DNA of 64,000 bases from Melastoma dodecandrum. Lineage: Eukaryota; Streptophyta; Magnoliopsida; Myrtales; Melastomataceae. This document shows, piece after piece, positions 50,564-63,819 of the stretch. The notes below the pieces were generated by a model. It saw only the letters and a program-made list of their open reading frames with translations, did not search any database and was not told the origin of the DNA. The stretch spans positions 1 to 64,000 of the forward strand of contig JARUPY010000267.1 of the NCBI GenBank assembly GCA_029817715.1, read 5' to 3'. Positions within the stretch are counted from its first letter, which is position 1. Each line of letters starts with the position of its first letter. The position numbers and the translations under genes were made by a program.

Positions 50564-51619
50564 CGTTTTTCCCGGCTTCGGACTGGCAGTTAGGTTTGTG
50601 TAAGAAACGGGGCCAAAAATATGAAAATGCCCACGGGACAAAGTCTGACTTCAATGCCTACATTGGCTTAAAATGCAACACGATGCAATTAGGTTCAAGG
50701 TAGGTTAGAGAAAAGAAAAGAAAAGAAGAAGAAGAAAGATCATTTGTTCGGAGTTAGTTTCCATGTTTGTTACATATATTGAATTATCACTTCACTCCAG
50801 CTCATAATGCGCCCATGATCTGTCTGCATAATCAAAACCTAAACAACGACTTCACCCCAAAAACTGCAATCCTTTCAAAGATGAAAGAAAATCAACAGGC
50901 TGCCGAAAACCAATGGGGTTACCAGCACTGAGCATGCAGCACACTGTGGCCTTACCATCCGTATCTGGTATCGAAACACAGTTCCCATACTCCCGGTATA
51001 GGACAAGAAGATCGTGGCAAGAAGTAAGGATATTCAAGCGAATCAATCAGCTGAGAAGTTGGTAAAAAAATGGTGGTGCATCGATCGAGCTCAAACGTGT
51101 GATTTCCCCAGCAAACATGACTAAAACACGATTGCATAAATCCTGCAATCCTTCAGTAGGTGCTGCCGACAAATCAATACAACATAAATCCTGACTTTCG
51201 ACTTGAGTTGAAGCAAAGGAACGCTAATCAAAGCAAACTACCTGATGGAGGTAACATCTCCAATCACCGCGTACAAAACCGAAAGCAGCAGAAGCTCACC
51301 GTAGAACCTGTTTTGCCAGCTGAACAAGTTCCATAAATAAAATACACCTAAGAAACAATCATTCATTTCTTTCCCGACAAAGAAAGGGGACTATAGATTC
51401 GGAACAAATGGATGGAGTGTATCTTAATAAAAGAAAAAGCGATAAAATGATTTCGTTGCTGATTGACAGAGTATGGACGTGATATGTGCACCACAAAGAA
51501 CAGTGTGCCGTTTTAAACAAAAAGAAATTACTCAAATAGCACAAGTTAATAGTAGTACCCTCATGCCACTAACTACATTAGCAATCGAAATAGGAGAAAA
51601 TTCACCATACAGAGACGAC
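50564..51619. other. Spacer: FAP1-like promoter and PRP18 3' flank
   Basis: About 1 kb without a supported coding frame; GAAAA-rich near 50710-50740. Confidence 0.4.
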
Positions 51620-53138
51620 CTAGCTTTCCTTGGGAGCTGCCATCAGCCGAAGCATGTCCTCATTTGCATGACTCCCCCTGCCAACTGAGACCCTCTCTTC
51701 CGCTAGCAACGATTGCAGGTCGCTACCATTAGCAAGGCTATTGAACTCAACAGCCTTGGATGGGAGAGTGGGATATCGCCGCTGGCAGAACGTCATTAAT
51801 CTTTTCACCGATTGAAGGTACTTACGAGTGGTCCCGTCGTTCATGATATGGGCGACGCTGTTGGTGTAAATCTTTTCCCTGGCAGAACGCTCGTGGATAC
51901 CAACCTATCGGCCAGGGTGCATTCCCTATAGTGAGTTTGATGTAATGGTCCATTCCAGCCAAGTAGTCTCTCCTCAAGCAGCATTCCACAACTAGCATCA
52001 ACGCCTGCCTGATATCATCAGGTAGCACCTGCATCAAAAGAAACACACGAGAGTGCATATAGGTGACTACAGATACTATCAGGATGCTCATTCAAACAAC
52101 GATAAAGACGGCAGCAGCACAAAAACGGCATGTGTATCTTCTAACCAAGAAGCAACAAAGCTGAGAACTCAAATATTCATCACAGGTCGACATTCTCAAT
52201 CATGAGATGAGGAACAAGCTCAGCAACAAGCAGGCAAGGCCATCCATCAAGAAATTGAAGAAGTTGATTCTGCCATAAACACGCCGCACCTTCTTCCTGC
52301 AGAACTTGAACAGTGGATTCAAGTACCGAGCGCACTGCTTAAACGTGGCAACCATTGACTTCCCTTTTGCCGTCCTCTTCTCCACCTCTGGCAGCTCATC
52401 CAACTCCTGACCACTCGTTCGACAACCTCTTGAAGAAAACCAGGATCTTGTCCTCCTCACACAAATCATCGAAATTCGCCTTCATCCTCTTCAGATCCTT
52501 ATCCTTGTCGACGCAGCTCGACCCGCCGTCCCAGGTCAAATCCCCATCCTCGTCCCCACCATCATTTGCGATCTTCTCGCCATCGTCCCCCTCATCCCTA
52601 TCCTTCTTCCTCTTCTTGTCTCATTTCCCAAAACCCCCGCCTTCTGTCTCTTCCTAAGCTCTGCAATGTCCCGGAGGAAATCGTTCGTCTGTCCCTCAGT
52701 CATATCGCTGTCCACCTCGAAATCCCCTGCCTTTAGGACGTACTTCAACCTATCAAGACGAGCTGCGTCATCTTCCCAGAAAAGCATAACCGGCTGTTTG
52801 AGGAACCGGAGGCGTTGGATCACTTCCTGCTTAGGTATCACAAGGTTGTCGATGTTCTGTTCATCGGTCAAAGACCTAAGGGACGTAGCCGAGGGGTTGG
52901 AGGAAGCCACATTTGCGAGAGAAGAGGGCACGGAGGAAGACAAAGAGGCAACGGAGGAAGCGGATGCAGCGGCATCGCGAGACCGGCGGGATTTGGCTTC
53001 GAGCTCGCGCTTCTCTTGCTCGCGGAGCTGCTGGACGTGCTTCTGCTCGATTTCGGAGCGCTTGAAGATGCGTTTCCCGCCGGTGTCCGCCGCGAGGGAC
53101 TGCCGCTTCTTCGCGAGCTCTCGCTTGAGGATGTCCAT
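51620..53138 (-). pseudogene. PRP18: Pre-mRNA splicing factor 18 (PRP18) pseudogene
   Basis: Two exons: 53138-52290 and 52028-51620. PRP18 acts in the second step of splicing. The start is intact (MDILKRELAKKRQSLAADTGGKR...), then SDMTEGQTNDFLRDIAELRKRQKAG. After VLGNE the frame is lost by one base (near 52610), and KKRKKDRDEGDDG continues in another frame. A second break lies in N-E-W-S-Q-E-L-D (near 52415), where a TC pair appears lost from a TCTC. In exon 2, after NAPWPIG, about 11 bases of the expected G-V-T-M-V-G-I coding sequence are missing (near 51910) and the frame shifts again. The C terminus is conserved ([37 protein letters not shown]) and ends LMAAPKES. Three independent small indels make a simple sequencing error unlikely. 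Head to head with WDR5, 151 bases apart. Confidence 0.85.
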
Positions 53139-53289
53139 CTCCCTGAATTTGGGCAGAAGAGTAATTAGGGTTTGGGTTTAATGAATTGGGATCGGAGTTT
53201 TCTGATCCATTAATAAATTTTATGTAAACGTACCACTATTCTTTTCCTATTACTTGGTGACGGACGGGGACTTCTGCTCCGGCCGAGGA

Positions 53290-54658
<1,369 letters not shown>

Positions 54659-57209
54659 CACACACAACTAAACATGGCGACAAGTGAGGACTGGAGGTAA
54701 TGTTAATGTTTGATTTTCCTTTTATTTTCCGTCCAATTTCAACCCATCCCAGTTCGACTTTTGAGAGATAAGAGGGGAGATGAATTCATTGCAGCAACCC
54801 AAGGCACAAGAAAACCGAATATCTATTAGCCTTACATCTATAAAACTCTTACATTGCCTGACCTTTCCAACTCTCCATCTTGTCGATGTCGACCTTCTGT
54901 ATCATTCAGCTGAAAGTTATAAACTTGCAGAAGAGACAGTTCTATTATTGGTCGACTAGAAATGTAGTTAAATTTTATTCCGTAATTTTCCATATTTTCA
55001 TGAAAATCTTATTGGGCTGTCTGCTCTATTCACTATGTAACTAAGTTTTGGTTGGCATTGTCCTTGCTTACTTGGTTGCGGGGCATTTTGTTTTCCTTGT
55101 AGGTAATAGTCTGTCGGTTCTCACTGAATCTATTGGGTGTATATGCAGAATCCGGAAGTGTCTTGCCTTGGATTTTGGGCACCGTAGTAATCAAACTGTC
55201 ACTTGCCGGATGGCGTGGCTATGTCTAAATATATATACAATTGACTGTGGTAACTTCACTATTTGGAGTATAAGTTCTTATTTAGCAGTTATTTTCTGTG
55301 CAGAGTTAACATGATTCAGACTCATTCCACGGTAATTTCTGAAGAGAAGGTAGATATATATACTGTTCATTCGAAGCTGTGGCGTTTCTTTAGCTATTGC
55401 ATCATAAATGGACTGAAACCCAGAAACTTTGCACTTATAATTGACGGATGAGGATAACTAGTTTAAAGTTACACTTACAAGGTCAATGACTGGCTCAACT
55501 TCTGCCTGACAATTAGTTACAACAATTCTTGAGGTATTATATCATGTCATCTAAGAAATTCCCGCGGTAGGAAGATCGGCACCTTCATTGCTCCATTTTC
55601 TTTAGTAAGAGTTACAACTGAAATGCTAAGCTAAACTAATGCAGAATTTGTATGTTTTCGCTCCAGTAATTTACATGCAAAACCGACAAATTCATTTCAA
55701 CAACTACTTGGGACTCCTAAAGAAAGAACTTAACCGCCGGAACTTGCCTCCATCAGTCGACGCTCTCGGCATTGCTCCAGCCGAATGTATTCTCTTCCTT
55801 CCTTCGTATTCTCCTCCTTCCTTCGTATTCTCTTCCTTCCTTCGAAGATCATGTCTGAATACTCCTGTCGTGAGGTAAACAATATAATGAGAAAACATTC
55901 CTTTCCTTTAAACAACCCTAGTTTCGTTCCATGAGGTTGGACATGGCACTTTACGATAAGCATATAGAAAGATGTACCACCATGAGTCGATTAGAAATGA
56001 GATGACCATGGTAGCCAATATAGACCGTTATCTCATGTTCTTTCTCTCTCAATCAATTAATAATTTATAATTTTTTCTTCTCTCTCTCTAATACTTCTCT
56101 ATTGATTATCCAAATTAATTCCCACAATCGTGAGCATAAAATCTTCCATCTTCGGAATATATCTTATTGATTTCTTCTCGATCGAGAGTCAAAATCTTCT
56201 CGATCGAGCTCAAAATTTTTATACGTAAACAAGAGCTTATTACAATTCACATTCCAATTCACATTCTCACAACGAGATGCAATCGAGCTCGGATCAATGG
56301 TGAACAACTGTATTGGTATAAAGGACGAGAGCATACTCTCGCGCATATAGTCTACGAGGACGAACATCCACCGCTATGCAGCATAGGCTGCCAAACTTGG
56401 TAAATTCAGTCGTCTTTCATTGTTAAGAGCTAGTAATAACATCGTTGGTTTCATTAACGAGGATTATCCTTAGTGAGGGAGAGATTGCCACTGGATCCAC
56501 GAAAGGTAGGGCGAAGTTGACAAGAGCCACATTTGTGGTTGAAGTTCACACATTTTGGTGAATAAATAATTGTTCGTCTTCAAGGAGTTTGCTTCATGAA
56601 GAAATATGATTTCTTGTTTGAACACGAATATTCGTGAAATGACTTTATCCCCGCTTGATGTCTTCACGTTGATGGGAGGGACGAATGATTCAGTGAGAAC
56701 CGACAGACTATTACGTGCTCGTTATCATTCGGGTTTAAGCTTTACCACAGGTTCGTGAAGAATTTTCCAACACCTGCTATGAACCAGTCGAGTGAATCTA
56801 TTATGCCATTCGAAACCGAGAGTGAAAGCATCACATAATTTTGTATCACTTTATGTTGACCGGATCTTTGAAGCATCACGTATTGCTTGATCCTTGAAGG
56901 CTATTTGCTGGGTTTCAATAAGAACGTGCGGAGGATTACAAATTTTTGGATCACTTTCGTTACTTGTCGAGTTTCCATATGAACATGCGTAGGACAAAGA
57001 ACTGCCAAACGCAAAGTCATCAAACGGAATGATTCAAATTCCCGATACATATTTTCTAGTCAATCCATTATACTACGGAGGGCAATTTTCATAGTTATTC
57101 GCGCATCCCACTCTCGGAGGGCTATTTTTCAAGCCTCGTCCGCGACGAGCGATCGAACAAACCTTTTGTCATAGAAGGGATCATCGTCCCACTCACCACA
57201 CCAAAAACA
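54659..57209. other. Gene-free stretch with a short tandem repeat
   Basis: No supported gene. A 19-base unit (GTATTCTCTTCCTTCCTTC) is repeated three times at about 55787-55843. Sequence from about 56040 to 57200 looks like degraded repetitive DNA with palindromic CGATCGAG segments near 56180-56205. Confidence 0.45.
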
Positions 57210-57689
57210 TGTTGACAGTTTACATATTCACACAAGACATGTTTCCGACTCCCACTGTGGTCGTCAAAAACGTGTTTACGGGATGAAACACGTCGCAATA
57301 TAACGGGGACTAAAAATATTCAAGAAATGTGGTCGCCAAGACTTTCAGACAAACAATAATGTGAAGAACAAGAACAAGAACAAGATTGCATGTGCAAAAA
57401 CACTTACTTTAATTTCTGGAGAACAAGTTACAAGAAGACGACCAAGCAGCCCTTCGGGATCTTTGAATGATTGTCGTGTGTTTACAAGAGACTATTACAG
57501 AGGTTTCATAAAAATAAAACTAAGATAAAGACAAAGTGTCTGACTCTGTGTTGTTGTATTGATTACAAGATACTAACCCCATATTTATACTAACACTTGA
57601 TCATATCCTGATAGTAACAGCTAACACAACCGCTAGAGACATTTTACACATGCTTTATTAAAACTAACTGCACGCTTAACGTATTTCGA

Positions 57690-57895
57690 CTGAGTCTTGA
57701 TAGAACTTCGAATGGAAATTGGCCAAATCTTGGAACTTCGACTGAAAATTGACTAAGTCTGGAACTTCGATTGAAATTTGGTTAAGTCTAGAACTTTGAC
57801 TGAAATTTGGTTAAGTCTGAAACTTTGACCGAAATTTGTCTAAGTCTGAAACTTCTACTGAAATTTAGCCAAGTCTTGGAACTTCGACTGAAAAT
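57690..57895. repeat. 29-bp tandem array
   Basis: About six diverged copies of a 29-30 base unit with core GAACTTCGACTGAAAATT and ending near GTTAAGTCT. Copies start about 57710, 57740, 57769, 57798, 57827 and 57856. Confidence 0.75.
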
Positions 57896-57899
57896 CCTT

Positions 57900-58165
57900 C
57901 CTTCGACAAAGACATAGTCGAAGTTCTACTGAAACCTTTCTTTCGACCTAGACTTAGTCAAATTTCAACTAAAACATTTCCTTCGACCAAGACTTAGTCA
58001 AAGTTTGACTAAAACATTCCATTCGACCAAGACTTAGTCAAAGTTCGACTGAAATATTTCCTTCGACCAAGACTTAGTCGAAGTTCGATTGAAACATTTC
58101 TTTCGACCAAGATTTACTCAATGAAACATTTCCTTCAACAAAGACTTAGTCAAAGTTCGACTGAT
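57900..58165. repeat. 40-bp tandem array
   Basis: The element GAC-T/A-TAGTC recurs at 57911, 57951, 57991, 58031, 58071 and (diverged) 58111, a strict 40-base period, with a shorter last interval to 58143. Each unit contains TTCGACCAAGACTTAGTC and GAAGTTCGACTGAAA. The unit shares its GAAGTTCGACTGAAA core with the adjoining 29-base array. Confidence 0.85.
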
Positions 58166-58241
58166 CTTCACGGTTATGCTTCGACTATCAACCATAAGAT
58201 CCATCCGTTATTCTTCGTCAATCTAATGAGTTTTACCAACA

Positions 58242-59027
58242 TTATCGCCCAAATTGGCTTTACTGTGTAAACAATCATGTCTTCTGATTTTCCGATGAAA
58301 GAGCTGCAAACTTTTCACAGAACATGTTCAGTAATTCCGATTTTCCGAATTCGACTGCAAGGCAATGGGATACGCATGGTTTTGAATACACAAGTTACTC
58401 ATCAGCTTCATGCGAGTTCTTATCGAACAGCCCCCCATAAACGTCAGGAACGAGCTTTAAAGAAGATCGTTGAACCGTAATTAAGTACTTAACTCCAGGG
58501 TTTGTTCATGAGGATTCAATCTCGGGATACAAAACAAGCAGGTTCCAACCTCTCATCCACAACTCGATCGGAGCGGATAGCAACGGAGGAGGACCACCGC
58601 CTATGTATGGACGAGATACCAACCCAAGAACGATTGAATCGGGCATATGTTAAGTTGGTAAAACGGAAACAGCGGGAAATTCATTCATCCAACGCCCTTG
58701 TCTTATCCATTTTTAAACGATGCATGGGTTTTGATGGAGAAGGAATAATTGTACTTGAAATATCCATAACCATTATTATCGGAATCTTCAAACCTTTCGA
58801 TACCTAAACGATCCTGGTGATTCTCTCAAGCGCACAAATTTGGCAATATGCAAGCTATAAATATAATGATAGCACGTCAGATTTCCATTCCCCATTTAAA
58901 TAAATAAATAAATAAAAGAAAAACCAAATCCACCGAAGATCTACTACATCAATTCTACAAAAAACTTAATTTAGAAACATAAAATCGACGAGGAAACAAA
59001 AAAGGGAACCAAAACTCGTTGCCTCTG
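58242..59027. other. Intergenic, two short unrecognised frames
   Basis: Two plus-strand ATG frames (58277-58480, 67 codons; 58508-58807, about 99 codons) resemble nothing I know. They lie next to the LTR-like block and may be degraded element sequence. I do not call them as genes. Confidence 0.35.
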
Positions 59028-61735
59028 TCATTGAGCGGCTTTCTTGTCATTCCTCGTCCTTTTGCGAAATTCCCGCATCTCCGCAGAATATTGCTTCTTC
59101 ACCATCAAGTTGCACATTGCTAATCTCCAGGCATTGGCAGCGGCCGAGATGGCGTGGTCTTCTACTTGCAGAGATCCCTGCAAATGCTCGAGCAGTTTCA
59201 GACTGCCCGGAATTTCGTTGCTCGGTTGGACAGTTGGCTCCTGATCGGTGTTGCTCCTGAATCCAGTCATCGTCTTCACGAGGACGATGGGCAAAGTAGA
59301 ATCAAGACCCGTTAGCTTTGATACACCGGCGACCATCCACATAAGATTTTGACCAGAGCCTGTTCCCAGGGACGTGGGAATGAAGGCCTCCCCTGCTATT
59401 CGCACAACCTGCAGGATGACAGGTTAAAGATCCGATTGTAGGCATTTTCCCAAGGACAGTATATCTACGAAACTAAAAAACAAAGAGATTGTTTCCTCAC
59501 CCTGATGATAGAAAGAGTTTTCCCGGGAAGATCACAGTTCAGCAAGACTATTCCGTTCAAGCTACGTAGCAAGTAGTATACATAATCAGTAAAATCCACA
59601 ATGGGAGAAACTTAAAAATTTGTTCAAGAGAATGCTGCTGAAGACTACCTCTGGACTGCAACAGCTATACGTGTATCATTGGGGGAAGCGCAAAGATCGG
59701 TAACAGCATAATGCATCTCTCCTTCCACCCCATTGGGGGCAAAATCATCCACCTTTACAGATCACATAAACAATCAGTTAAAGAACCATTTCTTTTGAGA
59801 GTGCAGTCAGACACATGCTTATCCATCAGGAACATAAAAATATATACAAGAATCCACCTTGCACTGATATCCACCCACAGGAGCGTTAACATACAAATTC
59901 AAATGAACGAGAAAAGGCACTATATCCTCAGCATACTAGTGGAACAACAATAATCAATAGACAACGTCAACCGAAGCTATACTAATCGTTCAATAGATAT
60001 GAAAATGAAATTCAACAAAATTCATCCAGCAAAAAGGAAGCGTGATCTTTACCTTGGATCCTACGTCAAAAATATCTAAGAGAGAACCTGTTTCACAGTC
60101 CCATAGACGAACCTAAGTAAAAGGGGAATGTTGGTCAGGTAAGAGGATAATTCAATTGAACTACAAAAGCACCAGTCAGCAGCGGCCACCTACCGTAGAG
60201 TCCCCACTTCCGGAAACGAGAAGGCCTTTCGAATACTCTGATGTGTAGACAAAATCAAGGCACGACACAAATCTGAACCACATAAGAAGCAATATTAGCA
60301 TCAGCAAAATCTTACCCGTGTATGGCAACAGAAAGGTAGAAAGGAAAACACATCCATTAGTTTCAGCACATCAATAAATGCATCCAGCTCCTTTTTCTTT
60401 TGTTTTTAATTGCATTAGTGAAGCAAAAATAATTCTCGCAAGAATAATCAATAAGTTTGATTAAGATACATAGAGCACCCACAAATCAATTTTTCATTTT
60501 TAAAAGAACAATTCCCTCCACCAGTCAATCATGATCACAAAGAAACATTTCACATTAGCAAAGGGCAAGATTTTGGATCAATAACATGTATAAGATGTTG
60601 TTCCACTTACTCAGAGTGACCCAAACAAAAGCTTTGTATCTCATGAGCTCCCTTAAGAGGTTCTTTTGGAACCACAGAAACCTGACACCAGATCACATTA
60701 GATACAAAGTTAATATAAGGTGACTTTAACTGATTGAAGTGACGTTGAAGTATTACGCGGATCTTCGAATCCCGGTCAGCACTAACAAGAAACCTTCCGT
60801 CTGGTGAAAATGCCTGCAATATTTTAGAAATCGCTAAGTAGCAAGAGAAAATAAATGCCCACAGCAACATAACTATTCGGTCACACGGCCACTTGACCAG
60901 AATTAGTAGAAAATTAATCTTCCGACAAAGCATGAAAGGCAGGGGAATAAAGTCCATAAACGGTGAGGCCAATTTTCTTGGTTAGAAAGGAGAAGTACCA
61001 CTTACTAAGCTGGTGATTATGCTACAGTAGTGAGCAAGCATAGGTGCTGGCTTGTCCTTGACAAACTGTTGATCCGCATCATCCTTCTCTACGCTCACGA
61101 CCCACACAACTCCAAACTTATCCGCAAAACATACATAGAGTCCATTGGGACTTATGGCAACAGAACTCACTCTCTTCTCACAACACCTAGAAAAACAACA
61201 ACAACGGAATTGCTTTGTTTCAGAATAGTCCATCACGAAGTATTCAGTCAATGCAGCATGCGAGCCTCAAAATAGACAACAAAATATCACTCGGACGAGA
61301 CCAAATCTGATGAATTCAGCATCCAACGCCACTCCACAAAGCTATACACACTTACACCGTTCCGATGCACCGCCAAGAATCCACGGACCAAACATTGACG
61401 CGCTTGTCGTCCCCAGCAGACACGAACAGCTCCCCGTCCGGCGCATACCTTATGGCTCGGATCGAATCTGAATGGTTAGACATCCCAGGTTCATCGCCCA
61501 ACGTCACCGGACGATCCCCGCTGCCGGAGAAGATCAACGAAATCCCTCATATAAGAAGAAAGACAGAAACAAAAAAAGGAAAACGGGGAGGAGGAACGGG
61601 CGAAAGCGGAACGCACGAGAGGTCGTAGACGCGGAGGTCGGAGGCGACGGCTACGACGACGGAGGAGTGGGAAGGGTGGACGGCGACAAGGGCGGGGGCA
61701 ACCTCGACTTCCCGATTGCCTACTCCTTCCTCCAT
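59028..61735 (-). CDS. TRM82: tRNA (guanine-N7-)-methyltransferase non-catalytic WD subunit (TRM82/WDR4)
   Basis: Ten exons: 61735-61617, 61520-61356, 61186-61006, 60813-60757, 60681-60611, 60272-60194, 60112-60053, 59752-59649, 59561-59501 and 59408-59028, giving 425 codons plus TGA. The WD40 propeller reads AVHPSHSSVVVAVASDLRVYDL, DSIRAIRYAPDGELFVSAGDDKRVNVW, CCEKRVSSVAISPNGLYVCFADKFG, YCSIITSLAFSPDGRFLVSADRD, GAHEIQSFCLGHSEF and GLLVSGSGDSTVRLWD. That order is characteristic of WDR4/Trm82, which stabilises Trm8/METTL1 for m7G46 of tRNAs. The C-terminal tail is basic and ends KKAAQ. The closely spaced SAGDDK and SGSGDS motifs argue against other WD proteins. All junctions keep frame. Confidence 0.94.
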
Positions 61736-62446
61736 CTATCTGCTCAGGGCTTTTTTCGGCACGTCCGTTCTTAGGGTTTTTGGGATCACATTATAATAAA
61801 TAATACGAAATTTTCTGGTTTTAAGATATTGCATCATCCATTGAAGATTATATTTACTCAATATTTTGTGAAATATAAGAATAATTTTTAAAAATTCTTT
61901 TCTTCTAGTAACCAACCGAAAATACATATACATGTATTTCATATAAACACCCGATGACGTAAGCGCTTAAAACAATAAGAGCTTGATCGATCGATGAACA
62001 AATTAAACCCCCGATTTTATCTTTTGTTTTGTTCTCAAAACATTAACCAGTCCTATGAATCATGCCCACCATAACATCTTAATAAAATTGCTCGATTCGG
62101 ATTTTCCGAGAGTAGTGTACAAAGTTAAACTATATAATATAAATTAATTGTCTTAAGTTTTGTATTAAGCAAGTGGTGCTGAGTTCGATTTTCTCGTATC
62201 GTCGACAAATCGACAATGAGAACTGATATCGATGAGTTGTTTATCGCTTGATATAGTTATGGTCATACGTTTTATAAATGTACGCTTAGTAAAAATGTAA
62301 TGCAAATTAAGCTCTGCAAACAGAAGATGTAGCTTCGAGAACAAGACCTGCCCTCGAGCTCTTGATCCAATAGCCGTTCCCCGTTGCATCTTTTAACGGC
62401 CTCTGCTACAGATGCCAGTCGTAGTTATCTGAAAGCTTCCGGTTCA
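61736..62446. other. Spacer with telo-box upstream of TRM82
   Basis: TTAGGGTTT at 61771-61779 (AAACCCTAA on the minus strand) lies about 40 bases upstream of the TRM82 ATG, in the position of a telo-box. The remaining sequence is AT-rich and has no gene. Confidence 0.55.
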
Positions 62447-62860
62447 CTAATCGTTGAAGGGATTGGGATCGATCTTCCTCCCACAATCCATCAGCCCAAT
62501 CGTGGGGAATGGACACTTCATTCTTATTTTGATCTCTGCCGTTCTTAAACAAATACTGCACTCCTCTGCGGAGAGTCGGGGATTGCACCATGAGCCGCCA
62601 TAGCACTGGTAGCCATTGACAGAGAAATGGTTACGCATCTGGTTGCCTCTGGAGCTCGTATGTGCAACTAACGCATCGATGACACCATTGATAACAAATG
62701 TGTACTCAATATCGGGTACATCTGCCTGAAAGCTAATGCAATCGTTGTAGACCATGGTAGTGATTGGTACCCCTCTCACCACCATGGCCAACAGGAAAAA
62801 TGCAACCAGAACGGATGCAAACGTCAGGAACAACGTCGTTAAACCTTGACTCCTTTCCAT
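62447..62860 (-). CDS. Secreted protein with one Gnk2-homologous (DUF26) domain
   Basis: Single exon, 137 codons plus stop. Residues about 8-30 are a hydrophobic signal peptide (LFLTFASVLVAFFLLAMVV). The mature part carries the C-X8-C-X2-C signature (Cys92, Cys101, Cys104), NGYQCYGGSWC before it, then CPFPTIGLMDCGRKIDPNPF at the end, as in ginkbilobin-2-like antifungal proteins and cysteine-rich receptor-like kinase ectodomains. Only one such domain is present, so it is a secreted single-domain protein, not a kinase. A TATATAA at 62937-62931 is at the right distance (about 70 bases upstream). The 55-base duplicated segment starts about 9 bases upstream of this box. Defence or apoplastic lectin-like function is inferred from the family. 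Confidence 0.82.
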   Translation of the reverse strand: MERSQGLTTLFLTFASVLVAFFLLAMVVRGVPITTMVYNDCISFQADVPDIEYTFVINGVIDALVAHTSSRGNQMRNHFSVNGYQCYGGSWCNPRLSAEECSICLRTAEIKIRMKCPFPTIGLMDCGRKIDPNPFND

Positions 62861-62930
62861 AACGATCCCTGACTCTCTTGCTCTCTATCCGTGAATAGCA
62901 CAGACACCCATGGGTTTCCTACCCCTGGCA

Positions 62931-62937
62931 TTATATA
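62931..62937 (-). promoter_or_regulatory. TATA box of the Gnk2-domain gene
   Basis: TATATAA on the minus strand, about 70 bases upstream of the ATG at 62860. Confidence 0.5.
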
Positions 62938-62945
62938 GCACTTAA

Positions 62946-63053
62946 CTTCATTATCATACATCTTCGGCTTCAGACCGAAACCATCGAAAGTTTATGAGCA
63001 CTTCATTATCATACATCTTCGGCTTCAGACCGAAACCATCGAAAGTTTATGAG
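62946..63053. repeat. 55-bp exact tandem duplication in the Gnk2-gene promoter
   Basis: The segment CTTCATTATCATACATCTTC... ending TTTATGAG at 62946-62998 recurs at 63001-63053 with period 55 and, as read, no mismatch. It lies immediately upstream of the TATA box, so it doubles any element there. Confidence 0.9.
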
Positions 63054-63206
63054 CCGGAAAATATGCTCCGACATAATGTGCTGCCTCGCTTATCGTCTGC
63101 ATTCTACATTATACGACGGCTTATATGATTGAACGCTTCCTCGTAGCTTTCGTCGGAGATTAACAGAAGGAATTAAGGCGGCCGGATCCGCCTCGATGGT
63201 TTGTTG

Positions 63207-63805
63207 TGTTGGAATTTTGGGCTACAATTAATTGTATATTTTTGTATTAATCTTCTTTCTTTACTTCATCAAACTACATTTTATAAAACAGGCTGTAACA
63301 TAAGGCAGTGCATGAAATCCCACTAAAGTATTGTGATCACTAAAGTTATTGGGATATGCGCATCTCGATTATTTAATGTGGTTTACGGCTGGGTGTAGGC
63401 CATTTATAGCCTATGGTCTGTTGATGGATAAGACCGTAGGTTTTATGGATTATGGTAATTTACGGCTAGGTCCCTTCCCCTGTCCTTCAGACTTTTATTT
63501 AATAAAGGGCAAAACTGACTTTTCACAATGAAAACCATATATATAAATATGAGATTTCTGGAAATCGATTCATAAGGTTTCGATCGTCAGTTTCTTACGC
63601 CTCCTCCATCGAGAGCAGCCGTACAGGAAGGAAAAGGGGAAAAGGATCTACGCTCCTTGAATTCATCTTCTACATCCACAAAATGTCAACTACGGGTACG
63701 TTTACTATCCGGTCCTTCCTTTGTGATTGTAAATCCCTGTAAACGATCCTGTTTCCGCTGTTTATTGAGAATTGTGACTTCTCCGAGTATATGAGATAGT
63801 CAACA
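63207..63805 (+). mobile_element. 5' LTR of a copia-like retrotransposon
   Basis: Starts TGTTGG and ends TCAACA, the terminal inverted dinucleotides TG...CA. It is followed at 63808-63819 by TGGTATCAGAGC, the sequence complementary to the 3' end of initiator tRNA-Met that serves as primer-binding site in most plant Ty1/copia elements. An internal TATATAAATA at 63539-63548 should drive transcription. The element body runs past the window end (64000), so gag-pol and the 3' LTR are not visible. Confidence 0.75.
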
Positions 63806-63807
63806 CG

Positions 63808-63819
63808 TGGTATCAGAGC
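63808..63819 (+). other. Primer-binding site (initiator tRNA-Met)
   Basis: TGGTATCAGAGC two bases after the LTR end; this position and sequence are diagnostic for plant copia elements. Confidence 0.8.

Larger units (their letters stand above)
57210..58241 (-). mobile_element. LTR-like element (probable solo LTR) with tandem arrays
   Basis: On the minus strand the block begins TGTTGG (58241) and ends TCAACA (57210), the terminal bases of the copia-type LTR at the right edge of the window. A TATAAATA at 57589-57582 sits downstream of two tandem arrays, like an LTR promoter with U3 enhancers. No primer-binding site follows and no internal coding region is visible, so I infer a solo or fragmentary LTR. 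A target-site duplication is not evident, so the exact borders are tentative. Confidence 0.45.

Noticed and set aside
58277..58807. Two short ATG frames next to the LTR-like block
   Set aside because: No similarity to anything I recognise; probably degraded repeat sequence.
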